DNA of 64,000 bases from the NCBI GenBank assembly GCA_902590395.1, contig CACIWQ010000001.1, positions 106,768 to 170,767 of the forward strand, given 5' to 3'. Under the pieces are notes generated by a model. The model was given only the letters and a program-made list of their open reading frames with translations, did no database searches and was not told where the DNA came from. The position numbers and the translations under genes are program-made. This document shows, piece by piece, positions 1-10,144 of this stretch. This DNA comes from an uncultured Pelagibacteraceae bacterium (lineage in GTDB: Bacteria; Pseudomonadota; Alphaproteobacteria; Pelagibacterales; Pelagibacteraceae). The number at the start of each line of letters is the position of its first letter. Positions within the stretch are counted from its first letter, which is position 1.

Positions 1-1017
1 GTCTGTGTTAAGAACTTCTATTGTTTTACCAGAATAAGATTTCACAATATCTCCAGGTCTTTGAGCGTTTCCTCCGGGCATATTTTCAACTAGACCAACT
101 ACACCAATAGCATTTACTTTTGCTTTTCTTATTGCTAATGATTTTAATAAACCAACAACTACAGCTGATCCTGCCATATCGTATTTCATTTCTTCCATAA
201 ATCTTGCTGGTTTCAAAGAAATTCCCCCGGTATCAAAACAGACTCCTTTTCCAACAAAAGCCAAAGGTTTTTGTTTTGAATTTTTTTTACCATTCCATTC
301 AATAGCTACTAAATAAGATTCATTAATACTTCCTTGTCCTACACCCAATAATGCATTCATTCCCAACTTTTTCATTTCTTTTTCATTATAAACTTTAATT
401 TTTAAACCTATTTTTGATAATTGTTTTATTTTTTCTACATAGGTTTTCGGATTTAAAACATTAGGCGGCTCAGAAACTAAATCTCTTGCTAAAAAAACAC
501 CTTCTTTAATTGCATTATAATATTTGTATTCTTTCTCTATTCTTTCTTTATTCGCAGTTATAATTTTTAAATTAATATTTTTTTCAAATTTTGCTTTGTT
601 TAAAGTCCTGTATTTATTGAAGCTATAACCTTTTAAATTAAAACCAAAAATAAATTGGGAAAAAAATGTAACTAAATCGTCTTTGTCATAATCTAAACTA
701 TCGATATATAATTCCACATTTTTTATGTTTTTATATTTTTGTAGAAAAGAAAGAAAGTTGCCTCCCTTTTCCTGAGGCAAATAACTTTTAGAACTTTTTT
801 CTATTTTAATAACAAAGCACTTTTGTTTGTCTGAAATATCTATAGAGCTTATTTCTTCATCTTTCCTTTTGGTTTTTAAAACACCTAAAAAGGAATTTAT
901 TTTTTTTACCGCATTATCGGTTAGGACATTTCTTTTATCCTTATAGTCATATTTATCATTAATAAATATGGCAAATGCCTCACTATTTTGATTTAAACTG
1001 CTTGTAAAACTTAACAT
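1..1017 (-). CDS. pepA: Leucyl aminopeptidase (M17 family), C-terminus cut off by window edge
   Basis: Own reverse-strand translation from ATG at 1017: MLSFTSSLNQNSEAFAIFINDKYD...FVGKGVCFDTGGISLKPARFMEEMKYDMAGSAVVVGLL...GVVGLVENMPGGNAQRPGDIVKSYSGKTIEVLNTD; M17 metal-binding motifs. Absent from ORF track because it is open at the edge. Confidence 0.95.
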   Translation of the reverse strand, partial: MLSFTSSLNQNSEAFAIFINDKYDYKDKRNVLTDNAVKKINSFLGVLKTKRKDEEISSIDISDKQKCFVIKIEKSSKSYLPQEKGGNFLSFLQKYKNIKNVELYIDSLDYDKDDLVTFFSQFIFGFNLKGYSFNKYRTLNKAKFEKNINLKIITANKERIEKEYKYYNAIKEGVFLARDLVSEPPNVLNPKTYVEKIKQLSKIGLKIKVYNEKEMKKLGMNALLGVGQGSINESYLVAIEWNGKKNSKQKPLAFVGKGVCFDTGGISLKPARFMEEMKYDMAGSAVVVGLLKSLAIRKAKVNAIGVVGLVENMPGGNAQRPGDIVKSYSGKTIEVLNTD

Positions 1018-1090
1018 TTTTCTTCCTTTAACGTATAAATTGAATTCTATTCAAAGTTGTTTTATTAACTATATATAACAATTGTTTGCA

Positions 1091-2218
1091 ATGAAAAACA
1101 GAATTAACAAATATTTTTTTCATGAATTTATACGCTATTTTGCAGTTGTACTTTTTGCCTCAGTTTCAATTATATGGACCATACAAGCCGTAAATTTCCT
1201 AGATCTTGTGACAGAAGACGGGCATGCCTTTAGGATTTATATAGAATATTCCCTCTTAACTATAACTAAAGTAGCAACAAAATTAATTCCTTTATCATTC
1301 TTATTTGCCACAATACTGACGATTTTAAAATTTGAAAAAGAAAATGAGCTAATTATCTTGTGGACCACTGGTCTAAATAAAATAAGAGTGGTTAATCTTA
1401 TATTTCGTATATCTCTTTTGGTTATGTTTTTCCAACTTGTAATGTCGACTACAATTACTCCTGAAACTTTGAATCATTCCAGATCTCTTATAAAAAGTTC
1501 TGAACTACAATTTGTGCCATCTCTTTTAAAGGAAAGACAATTTAACGACACAGTGCAAGGTCTAACAATTTTCGTAGGAAAAAAAAATGATGATGGTACA
1601 TATAAAAATATTTTTATTAGAGATGAAGGTAAATTAGTAACTCAAATTGCTGTCGGCGGTTCTTCAACAATCTTATCAAAATCTGGATATGTCCTTCAGG
1701 ATGAAAAAATACTCGTATTGTTAAATGGTATTATTCAAAAAATGGATAAAGATGGAAGTATAAATATTATTAGATTTGAAGAGACTACAATAAATCTTTC
1801 AGGATTAACTACTAAAACTATTAGCGAAGCAAAAGTGCAAGAAACTTCAACAGCAAAACTTATCGCTTGTATAGCAGGCAGAAATTTATTTACACATAAT
1901 TGTGGAGAAAATGAAAAAACTTTAAAGGAATCTAAAATAGAACTTAATAAAAGATTTGGAATGCCTTTTTTTTTACCATTGATCGCTTTGATTTGTTGTT
2001 TTCTTCTATCATCAAGGCACGAAAAAAAAATGTCGGGTATATATAAATATATTTATGGTTTAATTGGTTTTGCGATCTTAGTAGGTTCAGAAGTTATTGT
2101 AAGATATTCCGGCATTTCTGGAATGCACACGTTAATTTATTATCTTCTGCCTATTTGTTTGATGCCTTTAATTTATCTTTTTTTAATAAGAACTTTTAAA
2201 TATGAAAATATAAAATAA
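1091..2218 (+). CDS. lptF: LPS export ABC transporter permease LptF (YjgP/YjgQ family)
   Basis: YjgP/YjgQ-type membrane protein, first of two tandem copies upstream of lptD; ATG at 1091 preferred over the TTG at 1082. Confidence 0.88.
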   Translation: MKNRINKYFFHEFIRYFAVVLFASVSIIWTIQAVNFLDLVTEDGHAFRIYIEYSLLTITKVATKLIPLSFLFATILTILKFEKENELIILWTTGLNKIRVVNLIFRISLLVMFFQLVMSTTITPETLNHSRSLIKSSELQFVPSLLKERQFNDTVQGLTIFVGKKNDDGTYKNIFIRDEGKLVTQIAVGGSSTILSKSGYVLQDEKILVLLNGIIQKMDKDGSINIIRFEETTINLSGLTTKTISEAKVQETSTAKLIACIAGRNLFTHNCGENEKTLKESKIELNKRFGMPFFLPLIALICCFLLSSRHEKKMSGIYKYIYGLIGFAILVGSEVIVRYSGISGMHTLIYYLLPICLMPLIYLFLIRTFKYENIK

Positions 2219-2222
2219 TTTT

Positions 2223-3317
2223 ATGATTAAATCTTTTGTAATAAATAATTATCTGGCTAAAGAATTTTTAAAAATAACATTAAATATTAGTCTTTTCTTT
2301 TTTTGCTTAGGTTTTATTATCAACTTATTTGAAGAAATAAATTTATTTAAAGATCATGATATTGGAATCGGTATACCTGTAATTTTATCTTTATTATTTG
2401 TCCCAAGTTTAATTTATAACATGTTTCCTTTTGTAATTTTGTTATCAGGAATATGGCTTTTTTTAAAAATAAAAAGAACTGATGAAATAATTACTATGAG
2501 AGTTTCTGGAATGTCTAGTGTTTCAATAATTATGGTGCCTAGTTTTATAGCTATAGTTTTGGGAATTTTATTTATAGCCTTAATTAATCCAGTTACTTCT
2601 GTTCTAGTAAAAAAATATGAATCAATAAAAAGTATTTACTATGAAAAGGAAAAAGATTATTTAGCCGCCGTTACTGAAAATGGAATATGGATTAAAGAAA
2701 AAAATTATGGAAATAACTATATTATAAAATCATCTAATTTAAATAATGAATACTTGATGAATGTTACTATTTATCAGTTTGATGGTAATAACAATTTTAC
2801 AAAAAGATATGAGGCAAAAACCGCAGACATTAGCTCGGTTAATTGGATACTTAAAGATGTGACTGTTACAGATATAGATGGAAAAGTTATTTCAAAAGAT
2901 AAACTAAATTACGATTATAAAAGTATTTATGATATTAAAAAAATTAGAAGTTTATATTCAAATTTAGATACAATTTCATTCTGGAATCTCGAGCACGAAA
3001 TCAAACTTTTGGAGGATAGGGGTTATTCGACAAATGAAATGAGGGCCAAATTACAGAGGTCTTTAGCATTTCCTTTCTTTCTTTTAAGCATGGTTTTTAT
3101 AGGCGGAGTATTTACTTTGGGAATTCAACTTAAAGAAAATAATTGGACATATGTTTTCGTAGCAATAATAACAAGTGTATTAATATTTTACTTTAACGAT
3201 TTTTCAGCTGCATTGGGTAAAACTGGAAAATTGCCAATTGAAATTTCCGTTTGGATGCCAATTGTCATTTTTTTCATTTTTGGTGCAGTGGGGTTGATTC
3301 ATGCAAATCAAAAATAA
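2223..3317 (+). CDS. lptG: LPS export ABC transporter permease LptG (YjgP/YjgQ family)
   Basis: YjgP/YjgQ-like sequence and topology; follows lptF and precedes lptD. Confidence 0.88.
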   Translation: MIKSFVINNYLAKEFLKITLNISLFFFCLGFIINLFEEINLFKDHDIGIGIPVILSLLFVPSLIYNMFPFVILLSGIWLFLKIKRTDEIITMRVSGMSSVSIIMVPSFIAIVLGILFIALINPVTSVLVKKYESIKSIYYEKEKDYLAAVTENGIWIKEKNYGNNYIIKSSNLNNEYLMNVTIYQFDGNNNFTKRYEAKTADISSVNWILKDVTVTDIDGKVISKDKLNYDYKSIYDIKKIRSLYSNLDTISFWNLEHEIKLLEDRGYSTNEMRAKLQRSLAFPFFLLSMVFIGGVFTLGIQLKENNWTYVFVAIITSVLIFYFNDFSAALGKTGKLPIEISVWMPIVIFFIFGAVGLIHANQK

Positions 3318-5736
3318 AATAATTATAATAAGTATTTGTTTTTTAAATCTAATAATATTTACTTTAGATCTTCTGGCTGATGAATTTAATATTTCAGCAA
3401 AAATAATCTCTGTAGATAAACAAAATGATATAGTTATTGGAAAAGGCTCCGTTGAGGTTGTGGATAGTGAAGGAAAAATTATTAAAGCAGATAAAGTTAC
3501 ATATACAAAGTCTAAAGAATTTATACTAGCCGAAGGATCTGTAAAAGTTTTTGATACTGAAGGTAATGTTTTGATTACCGAAAAAGCTTCCTATGATAAA
3601 ATAAAAGAAATAATCATTGCCTACGATAATTCTGACCTAATCCTAGATAATGATTATAAGCTAACATCAAGCAATATTTTATATGACACTTTAAATAAAA
3701 TAGTAAAATCTGATGAAAATTCTATTTTTACAGATGTAGATGGAAATGTGGTTGAAGTCACGATGTTCCATTATATGTTGAAAAAAAATCTTTTCTCTTC
3801 TGTAGGAAAAATAAAAGTTTCTGACACCAACAAAAACACGTATTTTTTTAAAGAAATTCATGTTGATACAGATAAAAAAGAAATGATTGGCTCAGATGTA
3901 AGTGCATTAATAGATCAAGAAAATTTTGGTCTTAGCGCGGATAATGAACCTCGTTTTGTTTCTAATGATATTTTTATGTCAGAACAATATTCAAACTTCT
4001 CAAAAGGCGTATTTACAGTTTGCAAGCAGAAAAAAGATCGTTGTCCTCCTTGGAGCTTGCAGGCAAATAAAATAAGTCATGATAAAATAAAAAAAATTAT
4101 ATATTATAAAAATGCGATATTAAAAGTTTACGGTTTACCTATTTTTTACTTTCCAAGATTTGCTCATCCAGATCCCACGGTTAAAAGGCACACAGGTTTT
4201 TTAACTCCAATTTTTAGCAACACTACAAACACAGGATTGGGACTTGGTTTGCCATATTACTGGAAAATTAGTCATGACAAAGATTTAACTTTTACCCCGA
4301 AAACATATGCAAATGAAAATGTTTTATTGTTAAATGAATATAGACAAGCATTCAGAAATGGATTTTTAACACTCGATACAAGTTATAATCAGGGTTATAA
4401 AAATACTTCATCGACAAAAACACCTGGTTCAAGAAATCATATTTTTGCAGAATTAGATTTTGATTTAAGTGAGGGTCGTTCGTACGAAAGCAATTTTTCT
4501 CTTAAGATTCAAAAGGCATCGAATGATACTTATTTTAGAGTGCATGACATAAATACCGCCTTAGTAAATTCTGAAAATACGAATTTAGAAAATAAAATTA
4601 GCTATAATTATAATAAAGATAATACGTATCTAGACATTTCAGCGACTGTCTACGAAAATCTGAGAGAAAAAACAAATGACAGATATGAATTTATTTTACC
4701 AAATATATTGTATGGAAAAACTTTTTTTACTGAAAGATTTGGTACCTTAGATTTTAAATCAAATGCTTTATATAAAAATTATGACGCGGATAAACACGCA
4801 ACTCTTTTAACTAATGATGTCTTATGGAATCCAGGAAGCTATATAACAAAAAGCGGTTTTGTAAATACGTTGCAGGGTTTAATAAAAAATACAAATTACG
4901 AGGCTAAAAATACTGCAAGATATAAAACTGCGGGAACTGTGAGCGAATTAAATGGTGTTTTAAGTTTTAAAAGTTCTTTGCCAATGCAAAAAAGAGAAAC
5001 GGATTCTTCAAAAATATTTTCACCTACCCTCATGCTGCGTTATGCGCCTGGTCATATGAGAAATTTGAGTAATGATGATGTAACATTAAATTATTCAAAC
5101 TTATATTCAACAAATAAAACTTCAGAAATTGAAAACGGTATAAGTGCTATTCTAGGTTTTGATTTTAAAACGACAAAGAAAAACGAAAATGGTATTGAAG
5201 AAGATAAATTATCAATATCAATGGGGCAAGTATTTAGCAGTGAAGAAAACAGAGATATACCTTCAAAGAGTTCGTTAGATCAAAAAACATCAGATTTAGT
5301 TGGAGAGATAAATTACAATTTTTCAAAAATTGGAAAAATTGATTATAAATTTGCATTAGATCATAATTTTAATGATATTAATTACAATGAAGTTTCAACT
5401 ACTTTAAATTTTGGTAAAGTTGATTTTAATTTAGATTATTTGGAAGAACAAAATCATATAGGAGTGGAAAATTATATTACAAGTGGAGTCACCTTGAAAT
5501 TCAGCGATAACAATAAATTAAGCTTTCAAACAAAAAAGAACTTTAAAACTGATAGTACGGAATTTTACGACATAGGTTACCAGTATACTATAGATTGTTT
5601 AACCGCAGGTCTTGTTTATCGTAGAGAGTTTTATGAAGATAGTGATTTAGATATAGATGCAAAAGAATCTTTAATGTTTATGATTACTTTTGTACCATTT
5701 GCAGGAGTTAAAACACCATCAGTTATAAATCCGTGA
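3301..5736 (+). CDS. lptD: LPS-assembly protein LptD
   Basis: Signal peptide, OstA-like N-terminal domain, then LptD motifs (CPPWSLQANKISHDK...YYKNAILKVYGLPIFYFPRFAHPDPTVKRHTGFLTP). Confidence 0.95.
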   Translation: MQIKNKIIIISICFLNLIIFTLDLLADEFNISAKIISVDKQNDIVIGKGSVEVVDSEGKIIKADKVTYTKSKEFILAEGSVKVFDTEGNVLITEKASYDKIKEIIIAYDNSDLILDNDYKLTSSNILYDTLNKIVKSDENSIFTDVDGNVVEVTMFHYMLKKNLFSSVGKIKVSDTNKNTYFFKEIHVDTDKKEMIGSDVSALIDQENFGLSADNEPRFVSNDIFMSEQYSNFSKGVFTVCKQKKDRCPPWSLQANKISHDKIKKIIYYKNAILKVYGLPIFYFPRFAHPDPTVKRHTGFLTPIFSNTTNTGLGLGLPYYWKISHDKDLTFTPKTYANENVLLLNEYRQAFRNGFLTLDTSYNQGYKNTSSTKTPGSRNHIFAELDFDLSEGRSYESNFSLKIQKASNDTYFRVHDINTALVNSENTNLENKISYNYNKDNTYLDISATVYENLREKTNDRYEFILPNILYGKTFFTERFGTLDFKSNALYKNYDADKHATLLTNDVLWNPGSYITKSGFVNTLQGLIKNTNYEAKNTARYKTAGTVSELNGVLSFKSSLPMQKRETDSSKIFSPTLMLRYAPGHMRNLSNDDVTLNYSNLYSTNKTSEIENGISAILGFDFKTTKKNENGIEEDKLSISMGQVFSSEENRDIPSKSSLDQKTSDLVGEINYNFSKIGKIDYKFALDHNFNDINYNEVSTTLNFGKVDFNLDYLEEQNHIGVENYITSGVTLKFSDNNKLSFQTKKNFKTDSTEFYDIGYQYTIDCLTAGLVYRREFYEDSDLDIDAKESLMFMITFVPFAGVKTPSVINP

Positions 5737-6671
5737 TTAATATTAATAAAATAATTTTTTTTGTAATAATATTGTTTTTTAGTTTCACAAAAATTAATGC
5801 TGAAATCAAAGATTCATTATTTGCAACAGTTGATAATAAAGCAATTACTCATTCTGACATTATAAAAGAAATTAAGATTATATTAATACTAAATGGTCAA
5901 ACTTTCTCTGAACAAAGAAGAGAGGAACTTGAAAAAATTGCAATACAAACAACATTAAAAAGAACTATAAAGCAAATTGAAATAGATAAATATAAGTCTC
6001 TTGAAGTCAATCAAAATGATTTAATTAAAGAATTAGAAAAAATTTCTTCCAATTTAGAAATGGACCTAGATACTTTAAAAAGTGTATTTGCAGCAAATGG
6101 TATTGATTTTTCAGATATTGAGAAACAATTTGAAACTGAACTTCTGTGGAATAGTTTAATATTTGAAATATATAAAAATAGATTAATAATAAATGTAGAT
6201 GAGATTGAAGAAGAGCTAAAATCGCTAGAAAAGAAAAAAAAGGTAAAAGAATATTTGCTTTCTGAAATTATAATTAAATCTGTAGCGAAAGAACTTTTAA
6301 AACAAAAGATAGAAGAGATAAAAAATCAAATTGAAACAACAGGATTTGAAAATGTAGCAATAAACCAAAGCATTTCTGAAACATCAATTAAAGGTGGAAA
6401 TTTAGGATGGATAAATGAAAATGTGATTACAGATGAATTTAAATCTAAAATAATCAATACTCCTATTGGTGAAGTTTCAGATCCTATTTTTTTACCAACG
6501 GGTATATTATTTTTGAAAGTAAGAGAAGTAAGAGAATTAGAACAATTTCAAAATTTAGAACAGGCTAAAAATCAATTAGTTAATGCAGAAAAAACAAAAT
6601 TGCTTAACATGCACTCGTTATCTCATTATGATAAGTTAAGAAGATCTGTATCGATAAATTATTTTGAATGA
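5733..6671 (+). CDS. surA: SurA-like periplasmic chaperone / parvulin peptidyl-prolyl isomerase (single PPIase domain)
   Basis: Signal peptide; SurA_N-like region (ATVDNKAITHSDI) and parvulin-like GGNLGWINENVITDEFKSKI; lptD-surA-pdxA order. Confidence 0.82.
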   Translation: MININKIIFFVIILFFSFTKINAEIKDSLFATVDNKAITHSDIIKEIKIILILNGQTFSEQRREELEKIAIQTTLKRTIKQIEIDKYKSLEVNQNDLIKELEKISSNLEMDLDTLKSVFAANGIDFSDIEKQFETELLWNSLIFEIYKNRLIINVDEIEEELKSLEKKKKVKEYLLSEIIIKSVAKELLKQKIEEIKNQIETTGFENVAINQSISETSIKGGNLGWINENVITDEFKSKIINTPIGEVSDPIFLPTGILFLKVREVRELEQFQNLEQAKNQLVNAEKTKLLNMHSLSHYDKLRRSVSINYFE

Positions 6672-7642
6672 AAAAACCTATAGCCATAATCGCTGGAGAG
6701 CCAAATAGCATTTCCTCTGAAATTATATTTAAAAGTTGGGTTTCTAGAAAAAAATATCCTCACAAACCTTTTTTTGTAATAGGAAATTTACAATTGCTTA
6801 ATCTTCAAAAAAAAAAATTAAAATATAAAATTAAAATCAAAAAAATAGAAAAAAACTTTAAAATTAAAGATTTGGCAGGGAAATCTCTTCCTGTATTAAA
6901 TATAAGGTATAATCAATCAAAACCTTTTCAAGAATTATCAAATAAATCGAATAGATACATTTTCGAATGCTTTAGAACAGCAATTAAATTCGTTAAAGAT
7001 AAAAAAATAATAGGTTTTGTAAATTGTCCTGTGTCAAAAGAAATCCTATTTAAAAATAAAAATATGGGTGTAACAGAATTTATTTCGAAAAAAGATGGTA
7101 ATTTTGGTAACGAAGTAATGTTAATTTTTAACAAAAAATTATCAGTATCGCCTTTGACAACTCATATTCCTCTTAAACAGGTAAGTAAAAAAATTAATAA
7201 AATTAAAATCATAAAAAAAATTAAGATTATAAATAGTTTTTACAAAAAAATTTTCAATAGGAAGCCAAACATAGCAGTATTAGGATTTAATCCTCATAAT
7301 TTTTCATCATTAAAAAAATCAGAAGAGAAAGAAGAAATTATTCCAGCTATAAAAAAAATTAGAAGTATTGGAATTAATGTAAATGGACCTGTATCTCCTG
7401 ATACCAGTTTTACAATTTTTCAAAAATACAAATTTGACATTATTTTCGGAATGTACCATGACCAAGTTCTTGGTCCATTTAAAGCTTTATTTAAATATGA
7501 TGCTATTAATATTACTTCGGGCCTCTCATACATAAGAGTATCCCCGGATCATGGTATTGGGAAAGATATAGTAGGAAAAAATATTGCTAATCCAAAAAGT
7601 TTAATAAAATCAATTCAATTTTTTAATTATATCAATTCTTAA
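6668..7642 (+). CDS. pdxA: 4-hydroxythreonine-4-phosphate dehydrogenase
   Basis: PdxA signatures TTHIPL, FNPHNF, GMYHDQ, SPDHGIGKDIVGK; position between surA and rsmA. Confidence 0.88.
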   Translation: MKKPIAIIAGEPNSISSEIIFKSWVSRKKYPHKPFFVIGNLQLLNLQKKKLKYKIKIKKIEKNFKIKDLAGKSLPVLNIRYNQSKPFQELSNKSNRYIFECFRTAIKFVKDKKIIGFVNCPVSKEILFKNKNMGVTEFISKKDGNFGNEVMLIFNKKLSVSPLTTHIPLKQVSKKINKIKIIKKIKIINSFYKKIFNRKPNIAVLGFNPHNFSSLKKSEEKEEIIPAIKKIRSIGINVNGPVSPDTSFTIFQKYKFDIIFGMYHDQVLGPFKALFKYDAINITSGLSYIRVSPDHGIGKDIVGKNIANPKSLIKSIQFFNYINS

Positions 7643-8446
7643 ATGGATTTTATTATCAAACCCAAAAAAAGTTTAGGACAAAATTTTTTAATTGATCAAA
7701 ATATTATCAATAAAATAATTAATATTACCGATATAGAAAATAAAACTATTGTTGAAATTGGTGCTGGTAATGGGAATTTAACCAAAAAAATAGTAAGCAA
7801 GAATCCCAATAAACTATACGGAATAGAAAAAGATGAAAAATTATCAATTTTTCTAAAAAATATTTTTTCTGATTTTAATAATATACAAATTATTAATGAC
7901 GATATAATTAATTTTTTTAAAAAGAAAAAAATAGGAAAAAATATTATTGTTTTCGGAAATCTTCCTTACAACATTTCAACTCAAATATTGTCCTCTCTTA
8001 TTCTCTTAGAAAAATGGCCTCCGTGGTATGATATGTTAATATTTATGTTTCAAAAAGAAGTTGCTGATAGGATTTTAGCAAAAAACAAAGGCAAAGATTT
8101 CGGCAGACTTTCAATTTTATGTAATTGGCGACTTGAAATAAAAAAACATTTTGATGTATCAAAAAATTGTTTTTTTCCAAAACCGAAGATCAATTCTACC
8201 GTTTTGTCGTTTAAACCCAAAAAAAACAATAAATTTAATATTAAAAATCCTAAAAATTTAGAAACTGTTACAAGAATTTTGTTTTCCAACAGACGAAAAA
8301 TGATAAATAAAAATTTTTTAAAATTATTTAAATATGATTATACTGTAGCAAAAGAACTGCAACTTAATTTAAAGCAGAGACCTGAGGAGTTAAGCAATGA
8401 AATGTTTTACAAAATTGCAATAAAATATGAAAAATTATTTTATTAG
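7643..8446 (+). CDS. rsmA: 16S rRNA (adenine1518-N6/adenine1519-N6) dimethyltransferase
   Basis: KKSLGQNFLID, IVEIGAGNGNLTKKI, VFGNLPYNIST, QKEVADRI motifs of KsgA/RsmA. Confidence 0.97.
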   Translation: MDFIIKPKKSLGQNFLIDQNIINKIINITDIENKTIVEIGAGNGNLTKKIVSKNPNKLYGIEKDEKLSIFLKNIFSDFNNIQIINDDIINFFKKKKIGKNIIVFGNLPYNISTQILSSLILLEKWPPWYDMLIFMFQKEVADRILAKNKGKDFGRLSILCNWRLEIKKHFDVSKNCFFPKPKINSTVLSFKPKKNNKFNIKNPKNLETVTRILFSNRRKMINKNFLKLFKYDYTVAKELQLNLKQRPEELSNEMFYKIAIKYEKLFY

Positions 8447-9067
8447 CTCATGAACTTTTTTAGCAATATCCTCTGCATTTTGTTCTTCTTTAATACCTCG
8501 TTTTTCTAAATTTATTATTTTCATAATTTTATTAAAACATTCATCTAAGTCATCGTTTATCACTACATAATTATATTCATTCCAGTGGGAAATTTCTTCG
8601 TTAAATTTATTCATTCTTTCTTCTATTAATTTTTCTTGCCCTTTATGACGATTAAATAACCTTTCTTTTAAAACTTTTATGTTTGGTGGTAAAATAAAAA
8701 AAGTTACTAAGGATAAATTTTTATCTTTTTTTAACTGTTGGTTTCCTTGCCAGTCTATATCAAAAAGAACATCTTTGCCTTCTGACAAAAATTTGAGAAC
8801 GGGTTCTTTTAATGTTCCGTAATAATTGTCAAAAATTCTTGCATGTTCAAAAAAGCTTTTCTCTTCAATTAAGAAATCAAATTCTTCTTTGTTGACAAAA
8901 TAATAATCTTTTTTATTTACTTCGCCCGGCCTAGGTTTTCTTGTTGTGTGAGAAATAGAAATATTAAAATTTTTATTACTTGCTGCTATTTTTTTCGTTA
9001 AGGTGGTTTTTCCTACTCCTGATGGTGATGATAGTACAAACATCATTCCATGTTTATTTTCTAACAT
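8435..9067 (-). CDS. gmk: Guanylate kinase
   Basis: VLSSPSGVGKTTLTKKI P-loop; SISHTTRKPRPGEVNKKDYYFV. Confidence 0.97.
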   Translation of the reverse strand: MLENKHGMMFVLSSPSGVGKTTLTKKIAASNKNFNISISHTTRKPRPGEVNKKDYYFVNKEEFDFLIEEKSFFEHARIFDNYYGTLKEPVLKFLSEGKDVLFDIDWQGNQQLKKDKNLSLVTFFILPPNIKVLKERLFNRHKGQEKLIEERMNKFNEEISHWNEYNYVVINDDLDECFNKIMKIINLEKRGIKEEQNAEDIAKKVHELIK

Positions 9068-9112
9068 TCTAGAAACTCTTCGGCTTGATGCCTTTTTAAT
9101 GATTTAACAATT

Positions 9113-9355
9113 TTATGCCGATTGGTTTTCAATAAACTTTATAGCATCACCGACAGTCAAAATCTTTTCTGCCTCATTATCTGAAATTGTTGAACCAAAC
9201 TCTTCTTCAAAGGCCATTACCAATTCAACTGTGTCTAAGCTGTCTGCACCTAGATCGTCAATAAAATTTGCTTCTTCAGTGACTTTTGATTCGTCAACAC
9301 CTAAATGATCTGCTACCATTTTTTTAACTGTTCCTGAAATATCTTTTTTATTCAT
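9113..9355 (-). CDS. acpP: Acyl carrier protein
   Basis: [21 protein letters not shown] phosphopantetheine site. Confidence 0.98.
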   Translation of the reverse strand: MNKKDISGTVKKMVADHLGVDESKVTEEANFIDDLGADSLDTVELVMAFEEEFGSTISDNEAEKILTVGDAIKFIENQSA

Positions 9356-9385
9356 TACAATTCCTTAAGTTTGAGTTATTTTCTC

Positions 9386-9413
9386 TTAATAAATTATTAA
9401 TAAATTTTGTCAA
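9386..9413 (-). promoter_or_regulatory. Candidate sigma70-like promoter for acpP overlapping the fabG 3' end
   Basis: On minus strand TTGACA (9413-9408), 16-nt spacer, TATTAA (9391-9386), upstream of acpP. Confidence 0.4.
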
Positions 9414-10144
9414 GACATATACATTCCACCGTTTACATGCAATGTTTCACCCGTAACGTACGCTGCTTGTTCTGAAGATAAAAAGGCAACGCAGTTTGAC
9501 ACATCCTCGCCTGTTCCAAGCTTACCCATGGGAATTCTTGATGTTAAAAATAGTTTAACTTTTTCGGCGATATTCATTGTCATGTCTGAAACTATAAATC
9601 CTGGGGACACGCAGTTAACTGTTACATTCTTTTTTGCATACTCAATTGCCAGACTTTTTGACATTCCAATAATTCCGGCTTTAGACGCGGCATAATTTGA
9701 TTGTCCTACATTTCCAGTATGTCCTACTACAGATGTAATATTTACGACTCTTCCAAATTTATTTTTTAACATTTTTCTAATAGCGTATTTTGATAGTAAA
9801 AAAGTGGAGGTTAAATTTACATCAATTACTTTTTTCCATTCTTCATCTTTCATTCTTAAAGAAAGATTGTCTAAATTTGTTCCTGCATTATTTATTAAAA
9901 TGTCTAAACCACCCAATTCTAAAGTTACTCCTTCTACAAACTCTTCTATTCTTGAATGTTCTGAAATGTCAAATTTTTTTACTTTAATATTTGGATATTT
10001 TTTTTTGATTAAATCAAGTTTTTCTGCTTTAGTTCCACTACCAAGAACATTTCCACCCAAAGCAACAAACTTTTTTACTAGCTCATTTCCAATTCCTCCA
10101 CTAGCGCCTGTTATTAAAATGTTCTTATTTTTAAAGCTAATCAT
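9410..10144 (-). CDS. fabG: 3-oxoacyl-[acyl-carrier-protein] reductase
   Basis: SDR motifs ITGASGGIGNE, NNAGT, S...YAASKAG; ends in VTGETLHVNGGMYM. Confidence 0.97.
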   Translation of the reverse strand: MISFKNKNILITGASGGIGNELVKKFVALGGNVLGSGTKAEKLDLIKKKYPNIKVKKFDISEHSRIEEFVEGVTLELGGLDILINNAGTNLDNLSLRMKDEEWKKVIDVNLTSTFLLSKYAIRKMLKNKFGRVVNITSVVGHTGNVGQSNYAASKAGIIGMSKSLAIEYAKKNVTVNCVSPGFIVSDMTMNIAEKVKLFLTSRIPMGKLGTGEDVSNCVAFLSSEQAAYVTGETLHVNGGMYMS

